Source: Bradyrhizobium sp. WBOS07
GTDB taxonomy: Bacteria > Pseudomonadota > Alphaproteobacteria > Rhizobiales > Xanthobacteraceae
DNA: 64,000 bases
Reading direction: 5' to 3'
NCBI RefSeq assembly: GCF_024585165.1
Contig: NZ_CP029008.1
Coordinates: 4,526,001 to 4,590,000, forward strand
Below the pieces are notes generated by a model. The model saw only the letters and a list, made by a program, of their open reading frames with translations. It was not told the DNA's origin and ran no database searches. Shown here piece after piece: positions 34,746 through 45,321 of the stretch (its first letter is position 1; every line of letters begins with the position of its first letter). The position numbers and the translations under genes were made by a program.

Positions 34746-35207
34746 TCACAGCACCTGGTGCACGTCGATCACGACGCGGTCCGCGTGCCGCGCCGCGGAG
34801 CCGACAAAAATGTGCTCCATCAGCCAGCGATATTTCTCGTGGCCGGTCTCGAATTTCGGCACGGTGCGAAAATAGATCAGCTTGGGATCGACCGGCTCGC
34901 CGCGCTTGAGCTTCTGCAGCAGCTCGACCGGGCCAAAGCGCATGCCCTTGTTCTCGACATAGACCACGGCGCCGCCGTCGGTCTCGAAGGCGTATTTCGC
35001 TTCGAGATCGATCAGCTCGTTGGGGCGGATGGTCTGGAAGTCGGCGCCGAACGGCAGCACCTTGCCCGTGATCGCGCCCGTCACCTCGCCGCCGATGATC
35101 GGGATGATGCGACGAACGCCGATCCCGGTCTCGCCGGCGGTGACGACGTCGCCGATGCGCGCGGTGATGGTGAAGGCGTATTTGGTTTGGAGGGTGGGTG
35201 TGGTCAT
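34746..35207 (-). CDS. DUF3237 (UPF0311) family protein
   Basis: 153 residues, a single-domain DUF3237 protein. It starts with YAFTITARIGDVVTAGETGIGVRRIIPI, has a central repeat-like TIRPNELIDLEAKYAF, and ends in FVGSAARHADRVVIDVHQVL. The fold is a beta-barrel-like domain and its biochemical role is unknown, but DUF3237 genes are frequent next to aromatic catabolic or TRAP transporter genes. Its ATG lies 11 bases after the stop of the TRAP large permease, so it is the last gene of the transporter operon. Confidence 0.88.
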   Translation of the reverse strand: MTTPTLQTKYAFTITARIGDVVTAGETGIGVRRIIPIIGGEVTGAITGKVLPFGADFQTIRPNELIDLEAKYAFETDGGAVVYVENKGMRFGPVELLQKLKRGEPVDPKLIYFRTVPKFETGHEKYRWLMEHIFVGSAARHADRVVIDVHQVL

Positions 35208-35218
35208 CGCGTCACCTC

Positions 35219-36538
35219 TCAATTCGCCATCATCCGCGTCGGCAGCCAGGTCGCCAGCAGTGGGAAGGCGATCAGGATCACGAGGCGGATGAGGTCGGTT
35301 GCCACGAATGGGATCACGCCCCTGAAGATGGTGGTGAAGGAGACGTCCTTCACCACGCTCTTTATGACGAAGACGTTCATGCCGACCGGTGGATGGATCA
35401 GGCCGAGCTCGACGGTCATCACGATGATGACGCCGAACCAGATCGGGTCGAAGCCGAGATGCATGATGACGGGGAAGATGATCGGCACGGTCAGGATGAT
35501 CATCGCCATGGCGTCCATCAAGCAGCCGAGCACGAGATACATCACCATGATCAGCGCCAGCACGCCGTAGGGGCCGAGGCCGAGGCCGGTGAGGAATTCC
35601 GTGACCTTCTGCGGCGTCTGCGTCATCGTCAGGAAATAGCCGAAGATCAGGGCGCCGATCAGCACGGTGAACACCGCGGCCGCGGTGCGGGTGGCCTGCA
35701 GCAGAGAGGCCAGCACCTTCTCGCGATCGAGACGTCCGGTCAGGACGCCGATGATGAAGGCGCCGGTGGCGCCGACGCCGCCGGCTTCCGTCGGGGTGAA
35801 GCGCGGCAGGAAGGGCAGGCCGTAGAGGCCGCCGATCACGAATATGAACAGCAGCACCGGCGCCCAGATGTCCTTCAGCCCGGCGAAGCGTTCGCGCCAC
35901 GACGTCGCCTTGCCCTTGGGCAGGAAATCGGGACGGAAATAGCCGATCAGGAAGATCGTGATCATGTACATGGTCATCGCCAGAAGGCCGGGAATGATGC
36001 CGGCGATGAACAGCTTTCCGATGTCCTGCTCGGTGATGATGCCGTAGACCGCGAGCACGGTGGACGGCGGCAGCATTGCGCCCAGCGTGCCGCCGGCCGC
36101 GATCACGCCGGTGGCGAAGGATTGCGGATAGCCGAACCGGCGCATCTCGGGATAGGCGACGGCGGAGAAGGTCGCGGCGGTCGCGACCGAGGAGCCGCAG
36201 ATCGCGGCAAAGCCGCCGCAGGCGCCGACGGTGGCGATGCCGAGCCCGCCGCGCAAATGGCCGACAAAGCCGTTGGCGGCGCGGAACAGCTCGCGGCTCA
36301 TGCCGGAATTGCTGACGAATGAGCCCATCAGCAGGAACATCGGGATCACGCCGAAGGTGTAATCGGTCACCGTCCGCATGGTGACCTGGCCCACCATCTT
36401 CAGGGCCGGCGTCGAACCGACGAGGTAGCTGAAGCCGGTCACGCCGACGAGGCCCATCGCCATGCCGACAGGCACGCGCAGCAGCATCAGGGCGAACAGG
36501 GATACGAAGCCGATGACGGCGACGGCGTCGGTACTCAT
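35219..36538 (-). CDS. dctM: TRAP transporter large permease (DctM type)
   Basis: 439 residues with about 12 hydrophobic helices and DctM hallmarks (LLRVPVGMAMGLVGVTGFSY near the N-terminus; GGTLGAMLPPST; ELGLIHPPVGMNVFVIK). It forms the sodium-driven channel of a tripartite periplasmic transporter with the small permease and binding protein encoded upstream. It begins two bases after the small-permease stop. The substrate is probably an aromatic or other carboxylate, judged from the neighbouring catabolic genes. Confidence 0.92.
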   Translation of the reverse strand: MSTDAVAVIGFVSLFALMLLRVPVGMAMGLVGVTGFSYLVGSTPALKMVGQVTMRTVTDYTFGVIPMFLLMGSFVSNSGMSRELFRAANGFVGHLRGGLGIATVGACGGFAAICGSSVATAATFSAVAYPEMRRFGYPQSFATGVIAAGGTLGAMLPPSTVLAVYGIITEQDIGKLFIAGIIPGLLAMTMYMITIFLIGYFRPDFLPKGKATSWRERFAGLKDIWAPVLLFIFVIGGLYGLPFLPRFTPTEAGGVGATGAFIIGVLTGRLDREKVLASLLQATRTAAAVFTVLIGALIFGYFLTMTQTPQKVTEFLTGLGLGPYGVLALIMVMYLVLGCLMDAMAMIILTVPIIFPVIMHLGFDPIWFGVIIVMTVELGLIHPPVGMNVFVIKSVVKDVSFTTIFRGVIPFVATDLIRLVILIAFPLLATWLPTRMMAN

Positions 36539-36540
36539 GG

Positions 36541-37050
36541 TCACTCCGTCACCTTGATCTTCGGTTCTTGCATGTCTTCGGGGTGAAAGATCAGCCGGTA
36601 CGTGCGGATCGCGATCAGCAGCACGGCGCAGACGTCGCCGATCCAGGCGACGAGGAAGAATGGCCAGGTCGGCATGTGCAGGTCGAAGGTCTGGACATTG
36701 TCGTTGTAGGTCAGCCGGACCTTGTCGAACAGCGTCCAGGTCTGCACCGTCACGACGAACAGCAATACCAGCGTCGCGAACACGTCGATCATGCGCTGGT
36801 AGCGCGGCCCGACATTGGCCCAGATCAGGTCCACGGTGATGTGGGTGCCGCGATAGGAGGTCGCGGCGATGCCCCAGAAGATGAGGATGCCGAGCAGCAT
36901 GCGGCCGATGTCGAAGCTGTCGGGAATCGAATAGTTCAGCGTGTTGCGCAGCAGCACCGACAGGAAGATGTCGAGCGCGACGATGCCGACGAAGCCGGCC
37001 GCGATCCATTCGATCGAGTCGATCACGCGATCCATCCAGGAGCGCTTCAT
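36541..37050 (-). CDS. dctQ: TRAP transporter small permease (DctQ type)
   Basis: 169 residues with four membrane helices (WIAAGFVGIVALDIFLSVLL; MLLGILIFWGIAAT; MIDVFATLVLLFVVTVQTW; PFFLVAWIGDVCAVLLIAI) and the DctQ motif RGTHITVDLIW. It partners the large permease. The ATG was chosen because the upstream part of the open frame is translated intergenic repeat. The operon order is binding protein, small permease, large permease, DUF3237. Confidence 0.92.
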   Translation of the reverse strand: MKRSWMDRVIDSIEWIAAGFVGIVALDIFLSVLLRNTLNYSIPDSFDIGRMLLGILIFWGIAATSYRGTHITVDLIWANVGPRYQRMIDVFATLVLLFVVTVQTWTLFDKVRLTYNDNVQTFDLHMPTWPFFLVAWIGDVCAVLLIAIRTYRLIFHPEDMQEPKIKVTE

Positions 37051-37109
37051 GAGGAAGAATCCTATCCAGTCCAGCGAAGCCGGTTCAGGTTTTCCGCGAG
37101 GGAGGTGCG

Positions 37110-37232
37110 CTCCCTCCCCCGCTTGCGGGGGAGGGTTGGGGAGAGGGTGCTTCTGCAATCGAGAGCCCCCAAGAGGAGAGAGCCCTCACCCGCGCCTTCG
37201 GCGCGACCTCTCCTGCGAGCGGGAGAGGTGCA
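37110..37232. repeat. Intergenic palindromic repeat pair inside the TRAP operon
   Basis: A hairpin (CCCTCCCCCGC TTGC GGGGGAGGG) is followed by GAGAGGGTG and, further on, inverted CCCTCACCC and CTCTCC...GGGAGAGGTG. It sits between dctP and dctQ and could reduce expression of the permeases relative to the binding protein. Confidence 0.6.
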
Positions 37233-37257
37233 GCAAGCGTCTGATCGGCCGCTGGCG

Positions 37258-38274
37258 TCACTCCGCCAGTGCGTTGTACTTCTTCAGCGAGGCCTTGAGG
37301 TCCGTGAGCGCGGCATCCGGATCGGCGCCGGCTTTCTTGGCGCCGTCGCTCCAGGTCTTCACCAAGGGCTCGGCGGCCTTCTTCCAGGCGGCGGTCTGCT
37401 CCGCCGTCAGCTTGTAGACCTCGTGGCTGGATTCCGCCTTCACCTTGGCGATGCCGGCATCCTCGAACTTGCCCCAGTGCTCGCCGACCACGCCCGCCAT
37501 CTCGACCGAGCAGTTCTTGTCGATCGCGGCCTTCTGCTTGTCGGACATCGCGTTGTACTTGTCCTTGTTGATCACGAACACGAAGGTCGTGGTGTAGAGC
37601 GGCGCCTCCATGTCGTACTTGGTCACCTTGTCGATGCCGAACAGCACCAGCGAGCCCCAGGGGAAGGTGACGCCGTCGGCGACGCCGCGCTCGATGATGT
37701 CGCGCACTTCCGGCGCCGAGGATTGCACGTTGGTGCCGCCGAGCGAGGTGACGAAGTTCGCCATGGTGGCGTGCGCCGGGCGGATCTTCATGCCCTTCAC
37801 GTCTTCGGGCATCACGATCTTCTTGGTCTTGGAATGGAACGACGAGGGCGAGTGGACGAAGGCGAGGCAGTATTTGACGTCCTTCATCTCCTTCTCGGCA
37901 TGTTTGCGATACCAGGCGTCCAGGCCCATCGAGCCGCCCTTGGCGTCCGAAATCAGGAACGGCAGCTCGCCGGCGCCGATGATCGGGAAGCGGCCGGGCT
38001 GATAGCCGGGATTGACGTAGGTGACGTCGGCGATGCCGTCGCGCGCCATGTCGTAATGGTCGAACGCCTTGCCGAGCTGCTGGGCCGGAAACACCTTGCC
38101 CTTGATGGTACCGCCGGAATCCTTCTCGACCGCGGCTGCCCAGTCTTCCAGCGACTTCTGCAGCGGATGCGAAGCCGGTACCCAGTGCGAGATCTTCAGA
38201 TCGAAGGTCTTGTCCTGCGCCAAGGCAGGCGTCACGCTCGCGGCCAGCAGCAATGCCAGACAGGCTCTTCTCAT
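37258..38274 (-). CDS. dctP: TRAP transporter solute-binding protein (DctP type)
   Basis: 338 residues with a signal peptide (MRRACLALLLAASVTPALAQ). The body has DctP-family features: FDLKISHWVPASHPLQKSLE, a Gly-rich GGTIKGKVFPAQQLG, GMKIRPAHATMANFVTSLGG with the Arg that usually binds the ligand carboxylate, and EVRDIIERGVADGV. It captures a carboxylated solute in the periplasm. The ATG follows GGGAGAGA. It starts the transporter operon and is divergent from pobA, which argues for an aromatic acid such as 4-hydroxybenzoate. Confidence 0.92.
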   Translation of the reverse strand: MRRACLALLLAASVTPALAQDKTFDLKISHWVPASHPLQKSLEDWAAAVEKDSGGTIKGKVFPAQQLGKAFDHYDMARDGIADVTYVNPGYQPGRFPIIGAGELPFLISDAKGGSMGLDAWYRKHAEKEMKDVKYCLAFVHSPSSFHSKTKKIVMPEDVKGMKIRPAHATMANFVTSLGGTNVQSSAPEVRDIIERGVADGVTFPWGSLVLFGIDKVTKYDMEAPLYTTTFVFVINKDKYNAMSDKQKAAIDKNCSVEMAGVVGEHWGKFEDAGIAKVKAESSHEVYKLTAEQTAAWKKAAEPLVKTWSDGAKKAGADPDAALTDLKASLKKYNALAE

Positions 38275-38328
38275 CACGCGTCTCTCCCTGTTGTCGACGG
38301 CGGGCTTCGACGGCCCGGTCTGATTAAT

Positions 38329-38338
38329 TAACATGTTA
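38329..38338. promoter_or_regulatory. Short palindrome upstream of dctP
   Basis: TAACATGTTA, a perfect 10-bp palindrome within an AT-rich stretch (ATTAATTAACATGTTATC), 55 bases before the dctP start. It may be the operator or promoter of the transporter operon. Confidence 0.35.
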
Positions 38339-38343
38339 TCTAG

Positions 38344-39696
<1,353 letters not shown>

Positions 39697-39705
39697 GGAC
39701 CGTGC

Positions 39706-39797
39706 CGTAGGGTGGGCAAATCGTGAGCGTGCCCACCATCTTTCTCAATCGTGCAGAGATCGTGGGCACGGCGCTACGCGCCTTTGCCCACCCTACG
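39706..39797. repeat. Intergenic palindromic repeat
   Basis: The ends CGTAGGGTGGGCAAA and TTTGCCCACCCTACG are exact inverted complements, with inner arms GCGTAGCGC and GTGGGCACG-type matches. It follows pobA directly and may help end its transcript. Confidence 0.8.
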
Positions 39798-39915
39798 CGA
39801 TCTGTGCCCTCGCGCGTTTCAAACACGCGCGCAAATCCCGTTTGAAACTTTGTAATTGATGCGCCCGTCGCGTCCGTCGTGTTCAATGCCGGTGACACGA
39901 TAGCGCGAGACAGCC

Positions 39916-40335
39916 ATGACCCTCACCGACATTCCCGCCGGCTTCGAGCCGCATTTCCGCAAGGCGCCGCTCACCGATCCCTGGGAGCCGCTCTACTCCA
40001 AGAAGACCGAGAAAGGCGTCACCGTGGGATTGCGGCTGGCGACGCCGCACACCAACGCACGCGGGCTGATCCATGGCGGGTTGATTGCTGCGCTGGCCGA
40101 TGCCGCCATGGGCTATAGCTGTGCCCAGGCGACGGGCTGGTCGACCTCGTTGGTCACCATCTCGCTGTCGGTCGACTATGCCGGGGCCGCCGAGATCGGT
40201 CAATGGCTCGCGGTCGAGGGCGAGGCGATCAAGACCGGAACCACGATCTGTTTCGCGCAATGTCTGGCGAAAGCCGACGATGCCGTGATCGCGCGGGCGA
40301 GCGGGACGTTCCGCGTGGTGCCGAAGAAGGGGTGA
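39916..40335 (+). CDS. PaaI-family hotdog thioesterase
   Basis: 139 residues. The hotdog fold is marked by LATPHTNARGLIHGGLIAALADAAMG, with the Asn and HGG of PaaI/YdiI thioesterases, and a second strand block SLSVDYAGAAEIGQWL. It hydrolyses acyl-CoA esters, often aromatic ones in this family. It is a single gene flanked by palindromic repeats, near but separate from the aromatic cluster. The specificity is not readable from sequence. Confidence 0.87.
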   Translation: MTLTDIPAGFEPHFRKAPLTDPWEPLYSKKTEKGVTVGLRLATPHTNARGLIHGGLIAALADAAMGYSCAQATGWSTSLVTISLSVDYAGAAEIGQWLAVEGEAIKTGTTICFAQCLAKADDAVIARASGTFRVVPKKG

Positions 40336-40343
40336 TACTCTCC

Positions 40344-40473
40344 GTGTCCCGGACGCGCTGCAGCGTGCAACGCTGCTGCGCAGAGCCGGGACCCATACTC
40401 GCATGGGACCGTACTGCTTTCTGGATCCCGGCTCTGCGGAGCGGCACTTCGCGCCGCACCGCGTCCGGGACAC
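40344..40473. repeat. Intergenic palindromic repeat (copy 1 of a pair)
   Basis: The outer arms GTGTCCCGGACGCG and CGCGTCCGGGACAC are exact complements. An inner pair, GCAGAGCCGGGA and TCCCGGCTCTGC, is also perfect. The right half recurs at 42414-42468. Confidence 0.8.
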
Positions 40474-40478
40474 GAGAC

Positions 40479-41363
40479 CTACCCAAACCTCCATTCCGCC
40501 GTCTCCACCACGAGATCGATGAACGCGCGCACCTTGGCTGAGAGCAGGCGCGAGGTCGGGTAGACGATGTGGATTGGCAACGCCGGCTGCTCGTATTTCG
40601 CCAGCACGATCTTCAGCCGCCCGCGCTTCAGCCCTTCGGCGGCCTGATAGGCCAGCACCCGTGTCACGCCGCCGCCGGCCTCGGCATATTGCAGGGCGGC
40701 GTCGGCGCTGTTGCTGGTGAAGCGCGGCGCGACCGTCACCTCGATGTCGCGGCCGTCCTGCATGAAATGCCAGCTCGCGGACGGGCCGAACTGGATGGTC
40801 TGATGCCCGCGCAGCGCCTCCGGCGTCCTCGGCTCGCCATGGCGCTTGAGATAGGCCGGCGCGGCCACCACGATCCGCCGCATCTCGCCGACCTGGCGCG
40901 CCACCAGCGAGGAATCGGCGAGGTGGCCGATCCGCACCGCGGCGTCGACCGCGTCCTCGACCAGGTTGACGAGATGGTCGGAGAGCCGCAATTCGCAGGC
41001 GACCTCGGGATAGCGCTTGAGATAGGCGGTCATGACCGGCCCGACATGCAGCCGGCCGAAGCCGACCGGGGCCGAGACCACCAGCCGCCCGCTCGGCCGG
41101 TTGCGCTCCTCCCGCGCGGAGCCGTCGGCCTCCTCGACATCGGCGAGGATCCGCCGCGCCCGCTCCAGATAGCGCGTGCCGACATCGGTCAGCGTCACCT
41201 GCCGCGTGGTTCGTTGCAGCAGCCGCGCGCCGAGGTGCTCCTCCAGCGCCGCGATCAGCCGCGTCACCGCCGAGGGCGACAGCCGCAGCTTGCGCGCCGC
41301 CGGCGCAAAGCCGCGCAGATCGGCGACGGTGACGAAGACATGCATGGCTTCGAGGCGGTCCAT
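40479..41363 (-). CDS. LysR-family transcriptional regulator
   Basis: 294 residues. The N-terminal winged helix (DRLEAMHVFVTVADLRGFAP; AARKLRLSPSAVTRLIAALE) is followed by a periplasmic-binding-like effector domain (GRLVVSAPVGFGRLHVGPVM). It is divergent from a flavin-oxidase-like gene, with a LysR-type palindrome between them, so it probably controls that gene and itself. The ATG was chosen at the start of the HTH, and the open frame upstream adds 12 residues. Confidence 0.92.
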   Translation of the reverse strand: MDRLEAMHVFVTVADLRGFAPAARKLRLSPSAVTRLIAALEEHLGARLLQRTTRQVTLTDVGTRYLERARRILADVEEADGSAREERNRPSGRLVVSAPVGFGRLHVGPVMTAYLKRYPEVACELRLSDHLVNLVEDAVDAAVRIGHLADSSLVARQVGEMRRIVVAAPAYLKRHGEPRTPEALRGHQTIQFGPSASWHFMQDGRDIEVTVAPRFTSNSADAALQYAEAGGGVTRVLAYQAAEGLKRGRLKIVLAKYEQPALPIHIVYPTSRLLSAKVRAFIDLVVETAEWRFG

Positions 41364-41370
41364 CGCATTA

Positions 41371-41385
41371 TTGCATATATCGCAA
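41371..41385. promoter_or_regulatory. LysR-type box between divergent genes
   Basis: TTGCATATATCGCAA contains inverted TTGC/GCAA ends and fits the T-N11-A pattern of LysR binding sites. It lies eight bases upstream of the regulator start. Confidence 0.55.
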
Positions 41386-41484
41386 TGATGAAGTGTCAAG
41401 CCGTTCGATTGTTTTAGCCTCTGGAGGCTCCATTTTAGCCCGTGACAGACGCATCCATGCGCCGGAAATCCAGGAGTTATCCCG

Positions 41485-42120
41485 ATGACGGCAACCCACC
41501 CCTATGCCAGCGACGTCGCTTTCTCGCCGGCGGTGAAATCGATCCAGACCCGAAAGGGATCGCGCGAGGGCTATGCCCATGCCGAGCAGCGAGGATGGCG
41601 CACCGAGGTCGACGAGAACTTCGCCGCGTTCCTCGCTGACGCCGGCAGCTTCTATTTCGCCACCGCATCGGCCGACGGCCAGCCCTATATCCAGCACCGC
41701 GGCGGCCCGAAGGGATTCCTGAAGGTCTTGGACAAGCAGACGCTGGCCTTCGCCGACTACGCCGGCAACCGGCAATACATCACGCAGGGAAACCTCTCGG
41801 AGAATCCCAAGGCCTACATCTTCGTGATGGACTACGCCCATCGCCGCCGCGTGAAGATCTGGGGCGAGGCGCACGTCGTCGAGGACGACGAGGCGCTGAC
41901 GGCCTCGCTGATGCCGAAGGGTTACCGCGCCCGGCCGGAGCAGGTGATCTTGTTCAAGATCGCGGCTTGGGACACCAATTGCCCGCAGCACATCCCGCAG
42001 AAGTTCGATGCGGCGGATGTCGCGGCCGCGCTCGCGGCGCGAGATGCGAGGATCGCAGAGCTCGAGGAAGAGCTGGCGGCGTTGAAAGGCAAAGGCGGGC
42101 TCACCCCTAACGAAAGCTAA
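41485..42120 (+). CDS. Pyridoxamine 5'-phosphate oxidase-like FMN-binding protein
   Basis: 211 residues with a PNPOx-like split-barrel domain (FAAFLADAGSFYFATASADG; YIQHRGGPKGFLKVLDKQTL; DYAGNRQYITQGNL) and a C-terminal coiled-coil-like helix rich in Ala and Glu (DARIAELEEELAALKGK). It probably binds FMN and reduces an unknown substrate. It is divergent from the LysR gene and likely its target. Confidence 0.88.
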   Translation: MTATHPYASDVAFSPAVKSIQTRKGSREGYAHAEQRGWRTEVDENFAAFLADAGSFYFATASADGQPYIQHRGGPKGFLKVLDKQTLAFADYAGNRQYITQGNLSENPKAYIFVMDYAHRRRVKIWGEAHVVEDDEALTASLMPKGYRARPEQVILFKIAAWDTNCPQHIPQKFDAADVAAALAARDARIAELEEELAALKGKGGLTPNES

Positions 42121-42549
42121 GGCAGCATGCGTAGTGCACCCTCTCCCCCTGTTCAGACCGGGGAGATGGTGGACGGGTGTTCGGAGACATCGTGGACACT
42201 TTCTGGGCTCCCGTCGAGAGGTCGGATGTCGACGGTTGCAATCGTTTGGGTTCTGAACACGACGTCGAAGACGCCACAGCCGCTGTCCAGGATGCCATCG
42301 GCACCGGCGTAGCCGGCGCGAAGCGTCCTGGACTGCGGTGAGCACCGCGCTACCCTGGTTCACCAAGGCACGAAAGCTCTTGACCAAGGCTAGGAGGTCC
42401 TACAGCCCCTGAAGCATGGGTCCCGGCTCTGCGGTGCGTCACTTCGTGTCGCACCTTGTCCGGGACACGGCTACTTCACTCCATCCGTGTCATTTCATGT
42501 CCCATTAACCTCTCGCGCCTAGGTTACGGCCAGTACGAGGGTTCGCGTA
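42121..42549. other. Intergenic region, no gene seen
   Basis: About 430 bases between the flavin-oxidase gene and the YjfB-like gene. It contains a truncated palindromic repeat (42414-42468) and, just before the YjfB-like gene, an inverted TAACC/GGTTA pair (42506-42526) that may be part of its promoter. Short frames on both strands look non-coding. Confidence 0.5.
42414..42468. repeat. Truncated copy of the 40344 palindromic repeat
   Basis: It matches the right half of the repeat at 40344-40473 (TCCCGGCTCTGCGG ... TCCGGGACAC) with scattered substitutions; the left half is missing. It indicates that these repeats degrade in place or move as half units. Confidence 0.7.
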
Positions 42550-42744
42550 ATGGACATGATGGCAATGGTCAGCACCATGCTGGCCGCTCAGCAAGGCGCG
42601 CTGCAGTCGAATATTGCGGCGACGCTCAGCAAACAGAACGCGGATATGGAGAAATCCACCGTCCTGACGCTGCTCGGGGCCGGCCAGCCCTCGCTTGCCA
42701 ATGTCGGCCCTGGCGTCGGCGGCAATCTCAACGTCACTGCCTGA
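42550..42744 (+). CDS. YjfB-family putative motility protein
   Basis: 64 residues. The N-terminal helix (MDMMAMVSTMLAAQQGALQS) and the continuation IAATLSKQNADMEKSTVLTL match the short YjfB-type family annotated as putative motility proteins, though the link to motility is weak. The ATG has a GAGG site ten bases upstream. It is convergent with tlpA. No flagellar genes are nearby. Confidence 0.7.
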   Translation: MDMMAMVSTMLAAQQGALQSNIAATLSKQNADMEKSTVLTLLGAGQPSLANVGPGVGGNLNVTA

Positions 42745-42749
42745 TATAG

Positions 42750-43415
42750 TCAGAGCGCTGCGGCGGCCTTGCCCGTCGCCGCCCGGATCAGCTTGAGCGC
42801 GTCCTCGCTCGCCCATTCCGCCGGCCCCGCGATCGTCGCGATCTCGCAGCCCTGCGGATCGACCAGCACCGAGGTCGGCATGCCTAGGGCCCGGCCTATC
42901 GCCTTAAGATCCTGAAAAACCTTGGCTTTCTGATCGCTAAAATAGCTGAGCCTGACCAGGTTGGCCTCTTTCAGGAAGTTTTTCGGCTTCTCGGGGTCGC
43001 GGGTGTCGATATTGATCGCCACCACCTCGAAATTCGGGCCCGACAGCTTGCCCTGCAGCTCGTCCAGCGCCGGCATTTCCTTCCGGCACGGCACACACCA
43101 GGTCGCCCAGAGGTTCACCAGCAGCGTCTTGCCGCGGAAGTCTGACAGCTTCTTAGGCTTGCCATCGGCGTCCTCGAAAGCGAGGTCGGGCAGCTTCAGC
43201 GGCGCGCTCGCCATGGCCAGCGCCGCCACCTCGCCATGGGCGAGCGGGGCGATTTTCTGCGCCGTCGCCACCGCCGGCCGACAGGTCGGATTGCCTGCGG
43301 GCGAGCGGCCGAGGCCGAGCCCATATAGCGCGGCAAAGCCGGCCAGGCCCCCGATCGCCACGATGGCGATCACGAGGGGGACCCGGCGCGTGGCGGAGGG
43401 CTTCTGGTCGAGCAT
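42750..43415 (-). CDS. tlpA: Membrane-anchored thiol:disulfide oxidoreductase TlpA
   Basis: A 221-residue periplasmic thioredoxin-like reductase, required in B. japonicum for cytochrome oxidase maturation because it reduces ScoI and CoxB for CuA assembly. An N-terminal anchor ([20 protein letters not shown]) precedes the thioredoxin domain with active site WCVPC (Cys107 and Cys110, the positions known for TlpA). Two further Cys (45 and the one in GCEIAT) fit its structural disulfide. The chosen ATG gives the known length; one upstream ATG would add four residues. It is divergent from argH, the arrangement known from B. japonicum. Confidence 0.96.
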   Translation of the reverse strand: MLDQKPSATRRVPLVIAIVAIGGLAGFAALYGLGLGRSPAGNPTCRPAVATAQKIAPLAHGEVAALAMASAPLKLPDLAFEDADGKPKKLSDFRGKTLLVNLWATWCVPCRKEMPALDELQGKLSGPNFEVVAINIDTRDPEKPKNFLKEANLVRLSYFSDQKAKVFQDLKAIGRALGMPTSVLVDPQGCEIATIAGPAEWASEDALKLIRAATGKAAAAL

Positions 43416-43516
43416 ATCGTTTGTCATCCGGTCGCAGATATGGCTATCAGGGGCCTCTTAATACGGCTGGCGGCGGCCGGCAAACGTGCGGCAAATCAAG
43501 GCGTGAGCAGGGGATC

Positions 43517-44920
43517 ATGAGCAACAAGATGTGGGGCGGCCGGTTCTCGGAACGTCCCGACGAGATCATGGAAGAGATCAACGTCTCCATCGACGTCGAT
43601 CGTCACCTCTACGCCCAGGACATTGCCGCATCCAAGGCCCACGCTGCGATGCTCGCCAGCCAAGGCATCATCACGGGTTCTGATGCGAAAAATATCGGCA
43701 AGGGTCTAGACACGATTTTGTCAGAGATCGGCAAGGGCGGCTTCGAGTTCAAGCGCGCGCTCGAGGACATCCATATGAATGTCGAGAGCCGCCTGTCCGA
43801 GCTGATCGGCCCCGCCGCCGGCCGGCTGCACACCGCGCGCTCGCGCAACGACCAGGTCGCGACCGACTTCCGTCTCTATGTCCGCGACATCGTCGACGAG
43901 ACTGATGCGGCGCTCGCGGCGTTCCAGCAGGCGCTGGTCGAGCGTGCGCTGGAGCACGCCGCAACCGTGATGCCCGGCTTCACGCATCTGCAGACCGCAC
44001 AGCCGGTGACGTTTGGCCATCATCTGCTCGCTTATGTCGAGATGGCCGCGCGCGATCGCGGCCGGTTCCAGGATGCGCGCAAGCGGCTCAACGAATCCCC
44101 GCTCGGCGCAGCCGCGCTGGCCGGCACCTCGTTCCCGATCGACCGCCACGCCACCGCGAAGGCGCTTGCCTTCGACCGCCCGATGGCGAACTCGCTCGAT
44201 GCCGTCTCCGACCGCGACTTCGTGCTGGAGACGCTGTCGGCGGCCTCGATCTGCGCCGTGCACATGTCGCGCTTTGCCGAGGAGATCGTGATCTGGACCT
44301 CGCCGCTGGTCGGCCTTGTCAGGCTCAGCGACAAGTTCACCACCGGATCCTCGATCATGCCGCAGAAGCGCAATCCGGATGCCGCTGAGCTCGTGCGTGC
44401 CAAGACCGGCCGCGTCATCGGCGCGCTCAACGGCCTCCTGATCGTGATGAAGGGCCTGCCGCTCGCCTATCAAAAGGACATGCAGGAGGACAAGCAGGGG
44501 GCCATGGAGGGCTTTGCCGCGCTGTCGCTGGCGATCCGCGCCATGACCGGCATGGTCCGCGACCTCGTTCCCGACGAAGCCAAGATGAAGGCTGCTGCCG
44601 GCGAGGGCTATGCCACCGCGACCGATCTCGCCGACTGGCTGGTGCGGACGCTGAAGATGCCGTTCCGCGAGGCCCATCACGTCACCGGTCGCATCGTCGC
44701 CAAGGCAGCCGAGGGCGGCGTGGCGCTGCACGAGCTGTCGCTGAGCGAGATGCAGGCGATCGAGCCTGAGATCACCAAGGACGTGTTCGGCGTGCTCTCG
44801 GTCGAATCGTCGGTGAAGAGCCGCACCAGCTTCGGCGGCACCGCGCCGAAGAACGTGGCGTCCCAGGCCAAGGCCTGGGCGAAGCGGCTGGAAAAAGAGC
44901 GAAAATCGGGCCGAGGGTAA
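43517..44920 (+). CDS. argH: Argininosuccinate lyase
   Basis: 467 residues. The last step of arginine synthesis: argininosuccinate to arginine and fumarate. It shows the fumarase/ASL-superfamily signature [12 protein letters not shown] with its catalytic Ser, the N-terminal [14 protein letters not shown] and the [16 protein letters not shown] segment. The ATG follows AGGGG. It begins a cluster with the small lipoprotein gene and lysA, read in the same direction. Confidence 0.97.
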   Translation: MSNKMWGGRFSERPDEIMEEINVSIDVDRHLYAQDIAASKAHAAMLASQGIITGSDAKNIGKGLDTILSEIGKGGFEFKRALEDIHMNVESRLSELIGPAAGRLHTARSRNDQVATDFRLYVRDIVDETDAALAAFQQALVERALEHAATVMPGFTHLQTAQPVTFGHHLLAYVEMAARDRGRFQDARKRLNESPLGAAALAGTSFPIDRHATAKALAFDRPMANSLDAVSDRDFVLETLSAASICAVHMSRFAEEIVIWTSPLVGLVRLSDKFTTGSSIMPQKRNPDAAELVRAKTGRVIGALNGLLIVMKGLPLAYQKDMQEDKQGAMEGFAALSLAIRAMTGMVRDLVPDEAKMKAAAGEGYATATDLADWLVRTLKMPFREAHHVTGRIVAKAAEGGVALHELSLSEMQAIEPEITKDVFGVLSVESSVKSRTSFGGTAPKNVASQAKAWAKRLEKERKSGRG

Positions 44921-45007
44921 AATTTCGCTGATGTTTCATGGTCATCCGGCTCTCGCCAGAGTGCGCCAATCTCTGTATGGTGCGGCCCACGTAGTGGGGA
45001 TTTCGTC

Positions 45008-45298
45008 GTGACGTCAAAGTTTCGCCCGGCCGGTTCGGGGTGGGCCATCATTGTCTTGAGCCTGACGGCGCTCGCGCTTGCCGGCTGCGGCCGCAAGGGA
45101 CCGCTCGATCTGCCGCCGACCGCCAATGCGTCCACGGTCGGCGGTGCCGCGCCGGTTGATACCGAGACCGAAGCGCAGAGGACGCCGAGCGTGTTCAACC
45201 CCACCTCCGGTGCGGATGCCGCGCCCGCGGCGGGCAAGGGCCGGAAGAAACCGTTTATTCTCGACCCGCTCTTGGACGAACCTCCCGGCAAGAGATGA
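45008..45298 (+). CDS. lptM: Small lipoprotein, LptM (YifL) family
   Basis: 96 residues with a GTG start and GGGGA site. A lipoprotein signal peptide ends in LALAGC (Cys27), followed by GRKGPLDLPP, the conserved start of LptM/YifL lipoproteins; LptM assists maturation of the LptDE lipopolysaccharide translocon in E. coli. The rest is low-complexity and basic. The position between argH and lysA is the usual one in alphaproteobacteria. Confidence 0.88.
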   Translation: MTSKFRPAGSGWAIIVLSLTALALAGCGRKGPLDLPPTANASTVGGAAPVDTETEAQRTPSVFNPTSGADAAPAAGKGRKKPFILDPLLDEPPGKR

Positions 45299-45321
45299 GC
45301 CGGGACAACCGAGCCTAAGCC

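Noticed and set aside
37110..37232. The repeat between dctP and dctQ as an insertion that breaks the operon
   Set aside because: Both flanking genes are intact and in the usual order; the repeat is intergenic.
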